This document shows positions 22,650 to 34,442 of a stretch of DNA of 64,000 nucleotides, piece by piece; within the stretch, counting starts at the first letter, position 1, and every line of letters starts with the position of its first letter. The DNA comes from Apiospora phragmitis (Eukaryota; Ascomycota; Sordariomycetes; Amphisphaeriales; Apiosporaceae). The notes beneath the pieces were generated by a model, which saw only the letters and a list, made by a program, of their open reading frames with translations, made no database searches and was not told where the DNA came from. The position numbers and the translations under genes are program-made. Location: assembly GCA_038363925.1 (NCBI GenBank), contig JAQQWL010000002.1, positions 4,092,001-4,156,000 on the forward strand, in the 5' to 3' direction.

Positions 22650-24418
22650 TGTTTCGAGACATGGAGTTGACTAAGAGCTGAGATCCTGGTATGTGCAGGT
22701 AGCCTCGAAACTTTCCTGTCATCATGTTGGACCGAGGACCTCTAATACTTTGAGCATGACTGCTGTTATGCTGAGAACGGCCGTTTGTGGTCTTGGCAAT
22801 GTTCCAATCATTGTATTCTACAATCTCTTGGATAGCTTGGAATGGCATTCTCAAATCCGCATCGCAGTTCGTGGTAGATCATTGCCAGAATCGTCCGAAA
22901 CATTGAGTCCACGATGTCATCGTCGGTGCGGGTGTCTAAGACAAGAACCCGTGGGTGTCGCCGCGTTAGCCGTCACGATGCCAAATTTGGAGGTGAAACA
23001 TTTTTAAGCTTCTTCGGAAGGCAACATCACACGTTTGCGGTTGGCCCATCAAACCGCGCAGGGATAGGAATATGAGATCTGCCGATCTACACATCCACGG
23101 CCGATGAGGAAAGAGTACCGGCAGCTGGGATGGTCGTTTGCACCAATGGAGCAATAGTACGCATGCAGTTCTATGAAGCCTTGGAATTGTTACCTCCTTA
23201 CTTAGGTACTTACTTAATTTGAATAATTGCTGTCGACATGTAATTGTGATGGAAACTGCATGTGAGAAACCAATGCCCGTGTTCGGCCTTATCTTCCTAC
23301 TCCAGCCCACTTGCTAATGCATAATATAATAATGCAGCGGCAGTTACGACGTGTAATTCGACGTCTTGGCAACCGCCCAAACAACAACCTTCCTATCTCA
23401 GCAAGAGCGAGCGGACTTTTCTGTAACATCTCAAAAGGACAACATTGCAAGCACCAGACACTAGACAATTACCTCCCAGATGTGTATGACCTTCTACTAT
23501 CGATTGTTTTGCATCATATTCTCCGTCTTGGCAAATGCGACTTGGGCCGGCCCCTGATGTTTGCATATAGAAGGATGTTTAGGTATAACCTAGCCGAGCT
23601 AGAGTCCGAGGAAGGAGCCAGCCCTGCAACCTCGCCGCACACTTCCATGCCAACAAACAGCCAATCACTGTGTCTACAGTATGAATTCGTTCTGTATGTG
23701 CAGCCAGATAACGTGCCGCCCGTGGCCACCCTGCATTCTTCCTGGTAAATGTCGGCAAATAAAGACCATTGCGCTTGTGTGACTACCTACTGTTTGGGCA
23801 TTGATCCTGTCACGGTGGGACTTCTGATTGGCCACACCGCTCAAAAAGCCAAGGGATCGCCCGGCTGGCCGTGCCAGTTCGGCGGGGAGAGACATGTTGC
23901 GAAATCATGACCATGACCCCTGACCTGTGCAAGTACAGATGGATTCGACACTGGTATTCGCTGACTGTCTAGACCACAAGACTCCAAATGATAGGGCCTA
24001 GGCTAAGGCTGGACTGGCAGGCTGGACACGACGCTGGAACTGTCGGTCTATTGATCCGGTTGCAGTGCATGAACGGCCTTAATTGCGATAGGCAGCCAAG
24101 GGCAGACCAGCACGCGATGTGTCCACACCAAAGCTTGGTCTGCATCCTCCAACAGCTCCCAACTTCCCGAATCGGTAATCGTGAGCCATTCGCTGTACTA
24201 TACCCAGTATAGGTGCCTTGGGTAGCCGCCACCATGACCGAGCCTCCACTTTTCCTCAATCATCACGAGAGAGATGTTTTTGAATGCGCCGCGCCCGGCT
24301 GCTTATAAAAGCCTGTCTATCGCCTCGTATCGATGAGCTTTTCATGTAGGTCTTCTCTCGCTCGGTAGCTTGTGCGCGACACCTTCCTGCCATACCTCAA
24401 GTACACATTGTCATCGAG
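22650..24418. other. divergent intergenic region
   Basis: Lies between the start of the minus-strand wall-protein gene and the plus-strand aminopeptidase gene, so it holds both upstream regions. An open frame at 23311-23748 (plus) has no recognisable motif and I do not call it. Confidence 0.5.
24304..24310 (+). promoter_or_regulatory. TATA box of the aminopeptidase gene
   Basis: TATAAAA inside GCTTATAAAAGCC, about 110 bases before the ATG at 24419. Position and sequence fit a core promoter with a 70-80 base 5' leader. Confidence 0.6.
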
Positions 24419-25722
24419 ATGGTTCGCAGTCTTCTAGTCGCGGCCCTCGCCGCCTCAGCCACTACGGCTCTCTCTGTAGGCCGACGAGAGGTCACCCAGG
24501 AGCAGTACACCATCGAACTTGCGCCAGGCGAGACTAGGGTCGTCACAGAAGCCGAGAAGTGGGAATTGAAGGCTGTATGTCATTGGAACCAACATCATCA
24601 GATTGTCCAAGATGTGATCGTGAACTAACAATGCAACAGGATGGCAAGAAGTTCTTCGACATCACCGATTACCCGGAACTCGCAGGACTGGCGGCCCAGT
24701 CCAAGGCCCTCGTCGAGACCGCAGCGGTCACCTTCCCCTCGGCCATGACGCAGACTACCAAGGTCGAGGCTCTCCTGGGCAAGCTGGACAAGTCCGTCAT
24801 GCGCACGAAGCTGCAGACCTTCTCGGACTTCCACAACCGGTACTACAAGTCCAAATACGGCAAGCAGTCGTCCGAGTGGCTCCTGGCCCAGGTCAACTCG
24901 GTCATCTCGGCCAGCGGCGTCAGCGGCGTCACCGCCAAGGCCTTCACGCACTCGTGGGGCCAGAGCAGCGTCATCGCCACCGTCCCGGGCAAGAGCGCCA
25001 AGACCATCGTCGTCGGCGCCCACCAGGACTCGGTCAACCAGCGCAGCCCTATGGACGGCCGCTCCCCGGGGGCCGACGACGACGGCTCCGGCTCCATGAC
25101 TACCCTCGAGGCCCTCCGGGTCCTCCTCCAGGACCCCACCATCGCCGCGGGCCAGGCCGCCAACACGCTCGAGTTCCACTGGTACAGCGCCGAGGAGGGC
25201 GGCCTGCTCGGCAGCCAGGCCATCTTCACCCAGTACTCGAAGGACAAGCGCGACGTCAAGGCCATGCTCCAGCAGGACATGACGGGCTACGTTAAGTCGG
25301 GCAGCAAGGAGTCTGTCGGTGTCATCACCGACTATGTCGACACAGGGCTGACCAACTTCATCAAGAAGGTCATCACCGCCGTAAGCTCCATCACCCCCGC
25401 CCATAACGTTCTACTTACGAAAGATACCCTCGCCTGCCTCGAAACCACTAGCGTGTTGTCAAGCTAACCGGATCTGTTGCTTAAGTACTGCGATATCCCT
25501 TACGTCGAGACTGAGTGCGGCTACGCCTGCTCAGACCACGCCTCGGCCTCGCGTGCTGGATACCCTTCGGCATTCGTCATCGAGGCCGCTTTTGAGGACA
25601 CAAGCCAGCTTATCCACACCGACCGTGATACCATGGCGACGGTCAACTTCGACCACGTCCTGCAGCACGCCAAGATGACCGTTGGCTTCGCTTACGAGCT
25701 GGCCTTGGCTTCCTCGTTGTAG
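24419..25722 (+). CDS. secreted leucine aminopeptidase, M28 family (LAP1-like)
   Basis: Zinc exopeptidase that removes N-terminal residues, secreted to digest peptides. Exons 24419-24574, 24640-25380 and 25486-25722 with introns 24575-24639 and 25381-25485 give 377 residues, close to the usual 385-390. A signal peptide ([11 protein letters not shown]) is followed by a propeptide with [10 protein letters not shown]. Zinc ligands and catalytic residues are visible: His in V-G-A-H-Q-D-S, the bridging Asp in A-D-D-D-G-S-G, the E-E pair in S-A-E-E-G-G, an Asp in Q-D-M-T-G-Y and the last His in [16 protein letters not shown] is the typical disulphide loop. The conserved pattern and the propeptide fit fungal Lap1 (M28E) rather than Lap2. 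The frame is intact and a TATA box precedes it. Confidence 0.94.
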
Positions 25723-26572
25723 AGTGGCGGCAATTCGATTGACGAGGAGCAGTAAGAGATCGCCACGAAGAACATCCACATGAGCAAATAGAGACAACGC
25801 AAACAATAGGACAAAGTTCATCAAAATCTACCACGAAAGTTGTTATTCGCAACCTTTCGTTCGTAGCTCATCAATTATGCAACAGCAAATAATAGTAACC
25901 AAAACATAAAGGCGTTGGGCCAAATGCTCGGTTTATGTACTTTACAACAACTTTACAACAGCTGCCACTCGAAATAGAGATGGCTCATCCGCAATAAAAA
26001 TGAGCACTAATAAGAGAAGATGAATGTGCCCCAACTCACGCCTGGGGTTCCCTCCCAGACGTGGTCTGACATGCAAAGAATTATGATCCCCAGCCTCATG
26101 AATGCCTCATCTCAGTTCCTTCGTTATCCCTGAAGAGGAACACATTGTGAGATCCTTCTCTCACCGACCCCAAAAGTTACCCCCTCCCTCCTTACTGGCC
26201 ATGAGACAATAAGAGTCATGAAATCATTGCGAGAAGAATCATAAAAGAGCGTGCAAACAACAGCATATTGACCCTGAACACCAGATGATGCCATTATGCC
26301 GGTATGGGGTATAAAGAAGGCAGAAACAGAGAAAAAAGAACCGAGGTTCATCCATCCATCGTCGACATCATGAACGTCGTCGATTTTCCGCCTCGCCAAT
26401 GAGAATTGTAGTAAACCATAATGCTGCACAGCAAGTGTGCGTAACAGAAAACCAAACCAAAACCGCCATCTTAACTCCCTCGATAAAACCGCTATGTGGG
26501 ATGAACAACGTGGGGAACTGAGGTGACATCAGGTAACCGGTGTATGTACATATCCGTGATTATGGTATGTAC
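25723..26572. other. convergent 3' intergenic region
   Basis: Between the ends of two convergent genes, the aminopeptidase and EDC4. It should hold both 3' untranslated regions. No further coding signal. Confidence 0.6.
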
Positions 26573-29500
26573 TCAGTAGCCACCGAGGTTCATGTTGGGC
26601 TTGCTTGCGAACTCCACGATGGTGTTTGCCATAGTCATCATCTGCGAGAGGTGTCGGAGAATCGGCTCCTGGGGCGAGATGTGATTGATACGCATGAAAA
26701 GCTGCTCGATTTGGGACACACAGCCACCGAGAATGTTCGGAACCACTTCGCGGACTTGGGATTCCTGTAGCTCAAATGTGGTTAGTCTCAAGAGCTTGAA
26801 GGTGGTCAGCTATGCGTGAACTTACAATGTGAGGCAAGGTGCCGTGCATGCTACGGATGATAATCTCCATCCAAGCAACCTTCTCCCGAAGACATTGTCC
26901 GTCAAGCTCGCGTGCCAGTTCAGCGATCGCGGCCAGAGACACGAGGGGGGACAGTTCGTTAAGAGTAGTAGCATCCAACTTGATCAAATAAGTCTTGAAG
27001 ATATCATCTTTACGATCAGACTGCAACCATTTGACCAGAGCAGCCTCAAGCTCGCCTCTCTCGACCAGATTTGCGATATCAGCAACCTTACGGTCAAGGT
27101 CGTGATCTTTGCTGCTGTTGGAGCCAGCAGCGTTACGCAGCATCACCTGATTACCCGAGTGTGCTGAGGGGCTGGGGTAGCTTTGTGCTTGCATATTCGA
27201 GTACGAGGGCCCTTGGGATGCCTGGGAGTACTGCGAGATGAGACACCTCACGAGACGGGCGCTCTCGTGAGGCCGGTTGCTGCATCTTGAGGAATGCTTC
27301 ATGGAACTGAGCCTGAGTCGCAGCCATGGAGGACACAGTGTCGGAGAGTCGCGTAACCAATGCCGTAAGCTGGTCGATCTTGTTGCTATCGGCGCGACTC
27401 TTGAGCTCCAGCTCTCCAATCTGTTCGACTGCTTGTCGTCGTACACTGTCCACAGCCTGGCCAGCTGCGGTAGCTGCCATGCGAGTGAAGTTGGGTGTGA
27501 CGGTCTTGTGAAGAGCATCCATGAAAGTCTTCTCAATATTGACTGACAAGCTCTGTCCGATCTTCTCGGTAACGACCTTGGCCAGTTCCGGTTTCTGTAT
27601 CGCTTGACTGACGGCAGCAGGAAGCAGCTTCTGCATTTGGTTCTGCACTGCATGCGAGATGCGACCGCTGACCTTAGAGTCGATCTGCTCCGTGACGGTG
27701 CGAGCCAATTGCTCGGTGATGGTTCGAGTGATGAGCTCGTTCACAGCAGGTACAACATGCTCCTCCACCTTGTCACTGATGGTTCTCGTCAGTAGACGTG
27801 AGACATTGTCATCCAATGTTGCGGATACGCTGTCGAGAAGATCTAGTTGGCTTCTGTTGAAAGCCTTGTCGCGATTGCGTAGATCGTCGTCCATCTTCTG
27901 GCGATTCTCCACAAGCGCAGCTTCTACCACACCACTGAGTGTCATCTCGATTTGCTTGACGGCAGACTGGAGCGAGTCTGGCAGAGCGTTCGATTGGGAA
28001 GGTGTTGAAGTTTTGGCCTCGTTCTTTGCCATGGTCGGACCAACGCGCGGGGAATGCGCACTGCTGGTAGATTGAATGGGATCTTGGGAGTTGGATTGTC
28101 TCTCCGCAGCGGCAGCAGCAGCAGCAGCCTTTTCTCGCTTCTTTCTCGATCGGCGATCCGATTTCTCTGTTTGATTGTTAGGCGTAACAGGTGCTTCAGC
28201 AGCTTTGCGCTCGGGCTGTTGTCGAGAAATAGTGAGATCGTCTGCAGACTTTCGGTTTGTGTCTTCTTGACCAGACCCAAGCTGAGGCTGAGGTGATACG
28301 TTCTCCTTCAGATTCGGTCGAGCTGCGATGCGGATAGGTAAGGTGGTGGGGTCTTCCACGGGCTGTGACTCGGTAGGTTGTGTGCTGGGCAACTCTTTGA
28401 GTTTGGTAATTTTCACAATGCCAGTCTCAATGGCATCCACAGGTGCAATGACCTTATTGTCCCGAGTCCACCCCAGTTCACTCTGCTTGATACAGATGTT
28501 GGAGACACCCTTCGAATGCATCACGTAAAGCTTGAAGAGTGTCTGCTCGTCCTTCTCCAACTCAGCCGCAGGTGTTCCTAGCATATCCAGGCTTCGAATC
28601 ACACCCTTGTTCGCGAAAGAATACTCACGCACACCACTAATGACCGCGGTACTATCGGGCTCGGGAATGGACGCGTCTTTCGCCACCAGCTTCTGGACGT
28701 AGTCAACCTGGGATAGACCCTTGATGGTGTACTTGGGAGCCGACAAATGCAGGAAGTAGACTGAGTTGCGAGTGGGATGTCCCACCACGATCATTCCTGT
28801 AGGCGGGTGATACATGACACTGCAGACGGCATCGGATTCCTTAGAGTGAGGGAGGTTGAACTCCTGGACAGGTTTGCCGAGGGCTAGATCCCATAGCTGA
28901 AGCGTGTGGTTCTGCTTCATACCTACAATCATGTAGCGTAAGGCGCAACGCTTCTGGTACGGCCGTTGCTTATCCAGCAGTAGGACAGAGGTTGGCCAAG
29001 CCTTCTCTCCCTCCGGTGTGGTGGTGAGAGTCATCAAAGGCTCCTAACCTCTAGCGAAGTCTGTGCTGGCATTGGGAATCGTGGATTGGATCCTTCGTCG
29101 ACAGCCGTAAGGTCTCGCACGTCCCAGAACTTGACACGGCCAGACTTGTCTAGAGACACGATTGTACTGTCGTCTTGACTGAAGGTGAAATCCTTGCCGG
29201 CCTTACCAGTGTTGATTCGCAACGAGCATTGCTTCGACAATTTCTCGGTATCGACGACGCGGTCGTGGCCAGGTTTGAAGAGCTTGTGCTTCATGATGTA
29301 GGAAGGCCAGATGATGCTAATCGTCTTACCACGGCCTACGGCGAAGTATTCTGGGTGAGCACACGAGGTTCTAGCTCGTGTCTTGAGGACTCCTCCGGGG
29401 CATCGCCTTCGTGAGTACTGATGGGTGGCAGAGCAAACCCGTACTGCTCTGGATGCGCATCATCGATGTAGTCTTTATCTCCGTTTCTCAGTAGGATGTG

Positions 29501-31452
29501 GTAGACAGTGCCGCTAATACCGGTGCCAATGATGGCTTCCTTCTGCGCAGTATGGATGTCGGCAGGCGTGGATGAAACAGCAATGTTGAAGATGCGATCC
29601 TTGGTCTCGGTGAATAGTTTGGCATCACGTCCATCGTCCTGTCGGATGACTCGAATGCCACCAGCCTTGGACATACCGTAAACAATGAAGGATTTGGTGC
29701 TGGAAACCAGGTTCCGGTCAATCTGATCAAACTCCTTCTTGACTCTAGCAATATCAAGAATGACCTCTTCCCGGAATTGGGGGCGAGATTCTTCATTCTC
29801 CTGCAATGAGATCGAGATCCAAGGCTTCATGGGGAAGTTGTAAACCTTCACAGGGCTTGGCTCTTCTTCTATCACGACGATTTCATCGGCATCAGCACTT
29901 TCCCAGCTGTCTGCTACAGGACCGTGACCGTTGGCAGCTTCATCAACAATGTCGCGGACAGCTTGAGCCGTACTCGGAGACATTGACCGTTCAAGAAGGC
30001 CAGAGTTCTCCTCCTCTCAAGCTCTCTCTGGATATCTCGTGCTGCAAGTCCCGATTTCTCGTCGAACTTAGAATTCGACTTGGCCCGGATCATGTCATCC
30101 AGATCCTGCACAATTTGGGCCTGAGCTTCCTCGTGCTCCATCTGCGCTATCGCTTCTTTTGCCTCTCTGTCAGCAGTCTCTGCAAGATCGTCAATGGCCT
30201 CCGATACTGTCTCCTTGTGGCTCTCCTCGGGAGCGTCGGGCTGGTGCTCAACGCGGAGAGTAGAAGGCGATTGGCGGTTATGCTCTGGACTTGTGATGTG
30301 GCTCCGTTGAAAACTATGGCGTTTGTTATCATTAGCACCGGGAGAAGATGTGGTGCTGGGTGCCTTCTTCAGAATTTGAATGCTAGGTGCTGTCTGGCCC
30401 GGGGTTGAGGACTTGGAAGCCTTATTCTGAGAATATGAAGCAAGGTCCTCAAATGGGTTGTTATAGTCAAACATAGTAGACTTCCGGTTTGCACCATTCT
30501 GAGAGGATTGAGATGCATACTCGTTCTTTATGGACGCGGAAGGGCTGTAAGGCTGCTGCTGTTGCAGTTCAGCCTGCAAAGAATAATGCAGGTCTTGAGA
30601 TGCCATCTGAGGTTGTTCCCGCCTTAACAGCTCACTCAGATCTCCATCGTTCTTCTCCTTTGAGGCATTCGAATGTGCGCTCAGATCGGGATGCGAAGAA
30701 GTTTCGGCAAGGTAAGGCTCGTCTGTCTGCGATGGCTTCTTCTTTTGCAGGAGACTAAGCAGGTAGGCCTGCGTCTCATCGGCGGGGTTTCCAGTGTTCC
30801 ATTCTTGCGGGGCAGGCGCAGAAGCGTGTGCCTGCTCTTCAGCTCGCGCGGATTCCATTTGCGAGTCACCCTTCATCAGTGAGGCCAGATAGCCTTGCGG
30901 ATCGCCCTGGATCGGAACCGGGGCATGCAGCGTGGGCTGAAGGCCACCGTGGGGGAAGTTCATGGACTGTTCGAGAGACGACGCAGACTGATGATGGGAC
31001 AATGGTGAAGGCTGAGAAAGGGTTTGGCTGGCCAAAGTGCTCTTGTTGCCAGCGGGGTTGAACTTAAGAAGACCCAGCAGATTGACCGACTGGTTCGGTT
31101 GTTTGCCAGAATTGTTGTTGGCGTGCGAACCAGGTAGAGAACCAATCGGACCCAAGGATGACATACCCGGAGGACCGTGGGAATGGGAGAAGTGGCTCGC
31201 TGGCGGAGTAGGGGCGGGCGGAGGGAAGACGTCGGAAGCTGAAGCGTCCTGATGCTCCGAGGTAGGAGAATTGAGGTAATCATGGTTTAGAGAGAGCGCC
31301 AAACGGGACAGATCCTCGGTGTCCTTGTAACTTCTCTCGCCCTGGCCCTGGTTTTGGCCCTGCTGTTGCTGGTGGTTGGCTCTCAGACGGGCTAGCATTG
31401 CATTGAGGTGGTCGTCGGCGCCGCCGCCGCCCGACTGATTGTAGCTCGCCAT
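26573..31452 (-). CDS. enhancer of mRNA-decapping protein 4 (EDC4/Ge-1-like), with frame breaks
   Basis: Scaffold of the decapping complex in P-bodies. The ATG at 31452 opens a long disordered Gln/Ser/Pro-rich N-terminus, followed by a WD40 region (D-I-A-R-V-K-K-E-F-D-Q, I-R-V-I-R-Q-D-D-G-R-D, R-V-K-F-W-D-V-R-D-L, L-Q-L-W-D-L-A-L-G-K-P). Then come a charged and poly-Ala linker, a coiled-coil stretch rich in V-T-E-K/V-T-E-Q, and the conserved C-terminal domain with L-V-E-R-G-E-L-E-A-A-L-V-K-W-L. A final intron, 26765-26825, joins L-P-H-I to E-S-Q-V-R-E-V-V-P; the protein ends M-N-L-G-G-Y. Total is about 1600 residues. The frame slips by one base near 29984, 29399, 29045 and 27240, each time with conserved sequence continuing immediately in another frame and no room for an intron. 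A pseudogene is unlikely for this conserved gene; assembly indels are the better explanation. Confidence 0.82.
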
Positions 31453-33114
31453 GACTTCTGTATCCGAAGTCCGGACAGCGAGCTACCGTCCAGTTGGTCG
31501 CGATGGGATGAACAGCTGGCTGATTGCGATCGCACGAGGGGGTCTGAACAGGCGACAGAGCTTTGGGTCCGTCTGAAGCCCGTCAGAAGGTGGAATGTAT
31601 GTTGGTGGATGGGGGTATGGGAAAACAAAGATGAGAGAAATCAGAGATATCAGGTCCCAAATGGTGGTTGACGTTTTTGATGCGATGGGACGGGATGGCT
31701 GAAAAGTTTATGGATTAGCAAAGCTGCCCAATCGATCAATGGTTGTTTCAGTCAAATCGCCCAAGCTCCCTCTCCAGCCGATCGCTAGAAATGCAGGCGC
31801 TTTAGGGTACAACGTAGCTGTATGTATTCAATGTTGGGGCCCTGTTTGCTTGCTACCTCGACCCCGGCAGTATCTTCAGCACGGACTTTTCAACGCTTCA
31901 CAGGTTGCAGGGTATTGCACAGGGCAGAGCAGAGAGGCCCTCTCCAGTTTATTTTCGACGGCCAGAAACGTAACTGGACGACTGGGTCCTTGACTAACAA
32001 CCAACAACGAACGACTCGACGATTTCCGTCTGTCTGTCCACATCTAATGATTTATGCGATGGATGGAATCTACAGAGTACAGTACGATGGATTGCGACGA
32101 ACACGGCACGTCCGACGTTCAGCCTTCAGGATCCTAAGGAACAAAAGATAGGATGAGTGGGCAATCAAGCGCACCCGAACTTATCCATGACAAACGCGAG
32201 TTGAGTTGACTGAATAAGCAAATAAGATCGTTCCCGTCAGTTCCCCATCCTACTTCATTGGGTACGATCCCATGCAAGTGTGCGCTGTCGATGGTGGTAC
32301 GGCCTGGTCTGTGGTCGACGATGGATACTCGCCTGAACCATTTTCCTCATGCTGTGATGACCGCTGCATCGCTACCTTGTATGTACACACACCCGTAGAT
32401 AGCAACACCCCCTCCAGATAAATTTGGTGTAAAATGAAGATCCGGCCTGTCGCGCGTCCCTTACTGACTACATATAGATAACGTAGGTAGGCATGAGTCC
32501 AACTCTGTCTAACTTGGTAGAAAAATAATGCGTCTAATCCAACGCATCAATGGATTTTGTAACAATGGACGCCGCAATATAAAGGCACGAGAGCTGCTCT
32601 TGGAGCCATCAAAGCCCATTGCTCCCACCTAATAAGTGGTCTGCATACAATTTACTAGTGGGCTGGCTCAGATCCAGTCATGTCAGTCGCCGCCTCCGCC
32701 AGCCCATGGAATCCTCCCTCATCGAGCTGCAGATTGCCGTGTGGTTGGACTGAAACATTCCTCCCTTCCATGCTAAGTATACAAATTCGAGGTTCCTGTT
32801 GACGATCTGTTGCTTGTTTCCCTGTGGCATCATCGTCGAAATCCGCAACCCTGAACCCGACGATCGATTGCGCATAAGCCGTTCTTTACTGCTGCGGTGT
32901 GCTCGACCCCAACGTGCGTGACCCTCTGCCTGCGCGCCCCCATCATCGCCGTACCGTCGGGGCCTTCACCAAAGTTCTGCGGATCGACGCCACCCAAACC
33001 CGTGCATCCAGCATCGCCGCAAAAAAAGTAGCCGCCCCAAATCCCTGACAGTTGGGCTACCTATTCTCCCGGTTCTCGCTTGCTCAGTATCCTGAAGAAG
33101 ATTCCAACGGCGCC
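31453..33114. other. divergent intergenic region
   Basis: About 1.66 kb between the EDC4 start (minus) and the small membrane-protein start (plus), so it should hold both promoters and probably a long EDC4 leader. No gene supported. Confidence 0.5.
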
Positions 33115-33610
33115 ATGTTCTGTTTACGGAGGTGAGTTTTGCCCATCATCATTCATCATGCTATGCTATGCTATGCAATGCCGACCTCTGGATCCCCATA
33201 TGCACGTCGTCGCAAGCAACAACGTTTTGACTGACTAGCCATATCTGTTAACAGCTGGCTTCCCCTGCTCTTCATCCCGACGAACGCCTCGCCGGCCTTC
33301 ATCTTCCTCTTCTTCGTGTGCACATACTTCCTGAACCGGCCCTGCGTCTACTGCTCCGTGCTGCTCCTGATTCTCTTCGTCACCTCGTGCCACTGGTCCG
33401 ACCGCTGCTTCTTCGACTTCAACAGCAACTGGTTCGCGCCCAGGCCCTCGACGTACTACTATCCGAAGAATGAAACGATAGCAACAACAGCCGCTGCTGC
33501 TGCTGCGGCTGACCCCCGCCGCTGTCGCGGACAACTTCAACGAGACCGCCCTCGAAATGCTGAACACCACGGTGGGTGCCCTGGCTGGTGCCGCGGCCGG
33601 CGAGAGATAG
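33115..33610 (+). CDS. small Cys-containing integral membrane protein, unknown function
   Basis: Exon 1 33115-33131 and exon 2 from 33255, intron 33132-33254 with a GTGAGT donor and AACAG acceptor. The protein starts M-F-C-L-R-S-W-L-P-L-L-F-I-P-T-N and has one or two hydrophobic helices (F-I-F-L-F-F-V-C-T-Y-F and V-L-L-L-I-L-F-V-T) with Cys-rich turns (R-P-C-V-Y-C-S, C-H-W-S-D-R-C-F-F-D). Around the C5 run 33513-33517 the frame appears to slip by one base: removing one C gives D-P-A-A-V-A-D-N-F-N-E-T-A-L and a stop at 33608-33610. Without it a less protein-like Arg-rich tail runs to 33717. I have no family name for it; the hydrophobic core looks conserved-type rather than random. About 125 residues in the corrected reading. 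Confidence 0.55.
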
Positions 33611-34442
33611 ATCGCAGGAGGACCGAGTGGACGGGCCTGGGCATCGAGTGGCTGCGGAGTCTTCTGGGGAGGAGAGAGTGGAGGATAGAGTGCATGGATC
33701 TGTCCATCCGCCTATAAACCCCCACCTGGGCTTCGAAAAAAAACAAAAACAGTAACAAGATAACGACCATTTACATACCTACATACGTCCGGTGCGAGCT
33801 CATTTTCTGTGGTGGACGGGCCCAATAAACGGGCATATATACACAGCGCCATATCACGCTTCCGGCCGTCGGCGCAAGATTTTGTGCAATGAGTTACGAG
33901 ACGAGAATGTGTTGCATGGTACAGCATGGCATGGGCGTTTGACGTATTCATTCACACACAGCTTTCGAATTGCAAGCGTACCAACAGTATATCGTTGATC
34001 TCGTCGATACATTACGGAGCGCCAGATCGATATAACGCAGTACAGAGCCACCGTAACAGAGTTGCCTCCTAATGTCGGCCTCGCCGTGTAAATAACGAAA
34101 GGCCACCCAAATGTATATCACATGAATTCCGCAGGATGATTTCCGCAGATGGAATCAAGCATCCTTAGTCGATACTAGCGAGAGAAGGGCCACACAGCGC
34201 TTCATCAATAGACAATCCCACTATATAATCATACTACTTGCCAGTTCTATTAGGCAGGGCTATGTGTGATCACATTAGAGGTATATATATACTCTAGAGA
34301 TTGCTGCTTGTATCCATGCTTTATAATTATTAATAGAGCTGTATATATATTGACCCATTTGAACAGTGAGACTGGAGCTGTCATCGATCCTGAGACGTGC
34401 TTTCAGATGTGGTACAAGATCCAATCACAGTGCAGATGACTC
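33611..34442. other. convergent 3' intergenic region
   Basis: Between the ends of the small membrane-protein gene and the GH5 gene. No supported coding frame or RNA gene. Confidence 0.5.

Noticed and set aside
23311..23748. 145-codon plus-strand frame between the wall-protein and aminopeptidase genes
   Set aside because: No motif, no convincing start context, and it would occupy the promoter of the aminopeptidase.
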